Positions 30,262 to 30,333 of a stretch of DNA of 30,333 nt are shown here, piece by piece. The notes below the pieces were generated by a model. That model ran no database searches and had not been told where the DNA came from. It saw only the letters and a program-made list of their open reading frames with translations. The position numbers and the translations under genes were made by a program. Position 1 is the first letter of the stretch, and every line of letters starts with the position of its first letter. The DNA is from Syntrophomonadaceae bacterium (lineage in GTDB: Bacteria; Bacillota; Syntrophomonadia; Syntrophomonadales; Syntrophomonadaceae): positions 1-30,333 of the forward strand of contig DUSB01000034.1 of assembly GCA_012840625.1 (NCBI GenBank). Direction: 5' to 3'.

Positions 30262-30333
30262 GGTTCACGTATCAATCCCCCTGCTATTTTATTTTTGGCA
30301 AAGGAAATTCTGCAAGGAATCTAGAAAATATAC

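Overview
The window looks like the chromosome of a Gram-positive, low-to-mid GC anaerobic Firmicute, most likely of the Clostridia (a Syntrophomonadaceae- or Peptococcaceae-like lineage is my guess). The reasons are: strong AGGAGG-type ribosome binding sites; several TTG/GTG starts; a LytR-CpsA-Psr (LCP) protein, a TagO/WecA-type transferase and CsaB; a secreted SH3b/copper-amine-oxidase-N/AMIN/amidase wall enzyme; a Firmicute-type BirA operator in front of bioY; and a type III pantothenate kinase beside dusB. No rRNA, tRNA, phage, CRISPR array or transposase gene was seen.

Layout. 1-1076: 3' part of a GGDEF/HD-GYP c-di-GMP protein whose C-terminus runs into a hairpin repeat, then a bidirectional terminator. 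1107-4891 (minus): secreted N-acetylmuramoyl-L-alanine amidase and an LCP ligase. 5159-11054 (plus): an envelope-polymer cluster of DUF4330 protein, Wzy/O-antigen ligase-like polymerase, TuaH-like glycosyltransferase, nucleotide-sugar dehydrogenase and MurJ-family flippase. 11176-13911 (plus): an HTH regulator with its own promoter and putative operators, a 'quinate 5-dehydrogenase'-type protein, and an unrecognised protein behind a repeat-rich gap. 14095-16653 (plus): greA, lysS and a small membrane protein. 16732-20213: a CsaB pyruvyltransferase-glycosyltransferase fusion (minus) divergent from wecA/tagO (plus). 20258-22763 (minus): dusB, coaX, then bioY under a textbook BirA site. 23161-25146 (minus): a three-gene signalling unit of CheY-like receiver, CheC-type phosphatase and PAS-GGDEF cyclase. 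25565-27381 (plus): two paralogous proteins of unknown function separated by 620 bp of highly structured non-coding DNA. 27452-30133 (minus): a lipoprotein with a probable alpha-helical toroid domain and an acyltransferase-3 membrane protein.

How the genes fit together. WecA would start a polymer on undecaprenyl phosphate. The glycosyltransferases and the sugar dehydrogenase would extend it, a MurJ/Wzy pair could export and polymerise it, the LCP protein could attach it to peptidoglycan, and CsaB could pyruvylate it as an anchor for SLH-domain proteins. C-di-GMP turnover is represented at both ends of the window (HD-GYP and GGDEF).

The most unusual feature is a dispersed family of inverted repeats built on a GGGGACGGTYC/GGTTCTC core. 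It occurs at five places, with about nine core copies, and has no mobilising gene in the window. One copy supplies the last residues of a protein. The 26.2-26.65 kb gap between the two paralogs, which holds three stacked hairpins followed by a 219-bp element with 21-bp terminal inverted repeats, is the best candidate here for something undescribed.
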